Positions 13,541 to 14,093 of a stretch of DNA of 14,093 bases are shown here, in pieces. The translations under genes and the position numbers were made by a program. The notes beneath the pieces were generated by a model. That model was not told where the DNA came from, did no database searches, and was given only the letters and a program-made list of their open reading frames with translations. This stretch comes from Lachnospiraceae bacterium UBA3645 (GTDB lineage: Bacteria; Bacillota; Clostridia; Lachnospirales; Lachnospiraceae): contig DFKM01000068.1 of the NCBI GenBank assembly GCA_002373555.1, positions 1 to 14,093 of the forward strand, written 5' to 3'. Every line of letters starts with the position of its first letter. Position 1 is the first letter of the stretch.

Positions 13541-14093
13541 TTACACGCTCTTCTTTAACAGCTTCTCCCATCTTGCATCGACAGAACGCTGCCAGTCTTC
13601 GATCATCCACTCGTTGCCGGGCTTGAACATATGGCGGAAACGTCCCTGAAGTTTTAAGTATTCCTCGACCGGAAGCTTGTGCTTCGGCTCGTAGTTCACC
13701 TTCCACTCGCCGTCGATCACTTCGTACAGCGGCCATACGCAGGTCTCGACCGCCATCTTGCAGATGGTCATCAGCTCTTCGGTCGGATAGCGCCAGCCTC
13801 TGGGGCAGGGCGACATGATGTTCAGGAATGCCGGGCCTTCGGTATAGATGGCCTTTCTGGCCTTCTCATGCAGATCCTTGAAGTTCCCGATGTAGGTCGT
13901 CTGGGCAACGTAAGGCACATTGTGCGCCGCGATGACTTCGGTCAGCTCCTTCTTGTTCTGCTGCTTGCCCTGGATCACGGAACCGGCCGGGGATGTGGTC
14001 GCATCCGCGTATTTCGGCGTACTGGAAGAACGCTGGATACCGGTATTCATGTAGGCTTCATTGTCGAGGCAGACATAGACCATGTCGTGGCCG
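13541..14093 (-). CDS. porB: Pyruvate:ferredoxin oxidoreductase, beta (TPP-binding) subunit or domain, C-terminal part
   Basis: The last 183 residues of a protein that enters from beyond base 14093. It matches the thiamine-diphosphate half of 2-oxoacid:ferredoxin oxidoreductases, which oxidise pyruvate to acetyl-CoA, CO2 and reduced ferredoxin. Landmarks are DNEAYMNTGIQRSS (cofactor/Mg-binding loop), SPAGS, PYVAQTTYIGNF and PCPRGW, with a C-terminal arm ending in LLKKSV. The motif DNEAYMNTG is characteristic of the separate beta subunit of the multi-subunit PFOR type (PorB), with VOR-type relatives as an alternative; the rest of the complex should lie upstream, outside the window. The stop is TAA at 13541. 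No terminator lies close by, but an inverted repeat follows about 215 bases on. The identification of the family is firm; the exact keto acid is not proven. Confidence 0.92.
   Translation of the reverse strand, partial: GHDMVYVCLDNEAYMNTGIQRSSSTPKYADATTSPAGSVIQGKQQNKKELTEVIAAHNVPYVAQTTYIGNFKDLHEKARKAIYTEGPAFLNIMSPCPRGWRYPTEELMTICKMAVETCVWPLYEVIDGEWKVNYEPKHKLPVEEYLKLQGRFRHMFKPGNEWMIEDWQRSVDARWEKLLKKSV

Overview
The window looks like the chromosome of an anaerobic Bacillota (Firmicutes) bacterium, most likely from Clostridia or Erysipelotrichia. The basis is strong AGGAGG-type ribosome binding sites, a pyruvate:ferredoxin oxidoreductase, an oxygen-sensitive glycyl radical enzyme with its radical-SAM activase, dimeric-type glycyl-tRNA synthetase, and the clostridial housekeeping order flavoprotein-cmk-ispH-rpsA. 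Coding DNA is GC-rich, while intergenic DNA is clearly richer in A+T. The genus cannot be fixed from the sequence alone.

Layout, following the direction of transcription (nearly all minus strand, so from high to low coordinates). 14093-13541: 3' part of a PFOR beta-subunit gene. 13540-12991: a 550-base gap with an inverted repeat and the C-terminal remnant of a Uma2-family nuclease. 12990-8942: HI0933/BaiN-like flavoprotein, cmk, ispH and an rpsA-like gene, tightly packed and partly overlapping, ended by an intrinsic terminator. 8863-7865: type I asparaginase, which follows that terminator at once. 6886-7779: a DUF362 gene, the only plus-strand gene, sharing a bidirectional terminator with the asparaginase gene. 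6676-5786: an HTH(XRE)-Uma2 fusion, divergent from DUF362. 5669-4758: glycyl-radical-enzyme activase. 4757-4265: a 493-base AT-rich region with an organised repeat array. 4264-1283: a 993-residue glycyl radical enzyme with an extra N-terminal SCP2-like domain, followed by a terminator. 1165-494: a lipoprotein gene. 460-1: the 5' end of a glycyl-tRNA synthetase gene.

The most unusual part is 1283-6741. A two-gene glycyl radical system (activase first, then enzyme) carries an N-terminal sterol-carrier-protein-like domain that the better-known glycyl radical enzymes lack; this suggests a hydrophobic substrate or effector. Between the two genes lie five clear units and one degenerate unit of a bipartite element, GTGCA-N21/22-TTATGGTCT. 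They are arranged head-on as three on one strand and three on the other. The inner four are mirror images about position 4577.5, where a candidate promoter is centred. A separate motif, TGAAACTGTTATT, occurs in the glycyl radical enzyme leader and inside the promoter of the HTH-Uma2 gene, so that protein may regulate the system. The enzyme's reaction and the function of the array are not known from the sequence; no characterised counterpart of this combination is recognised here.
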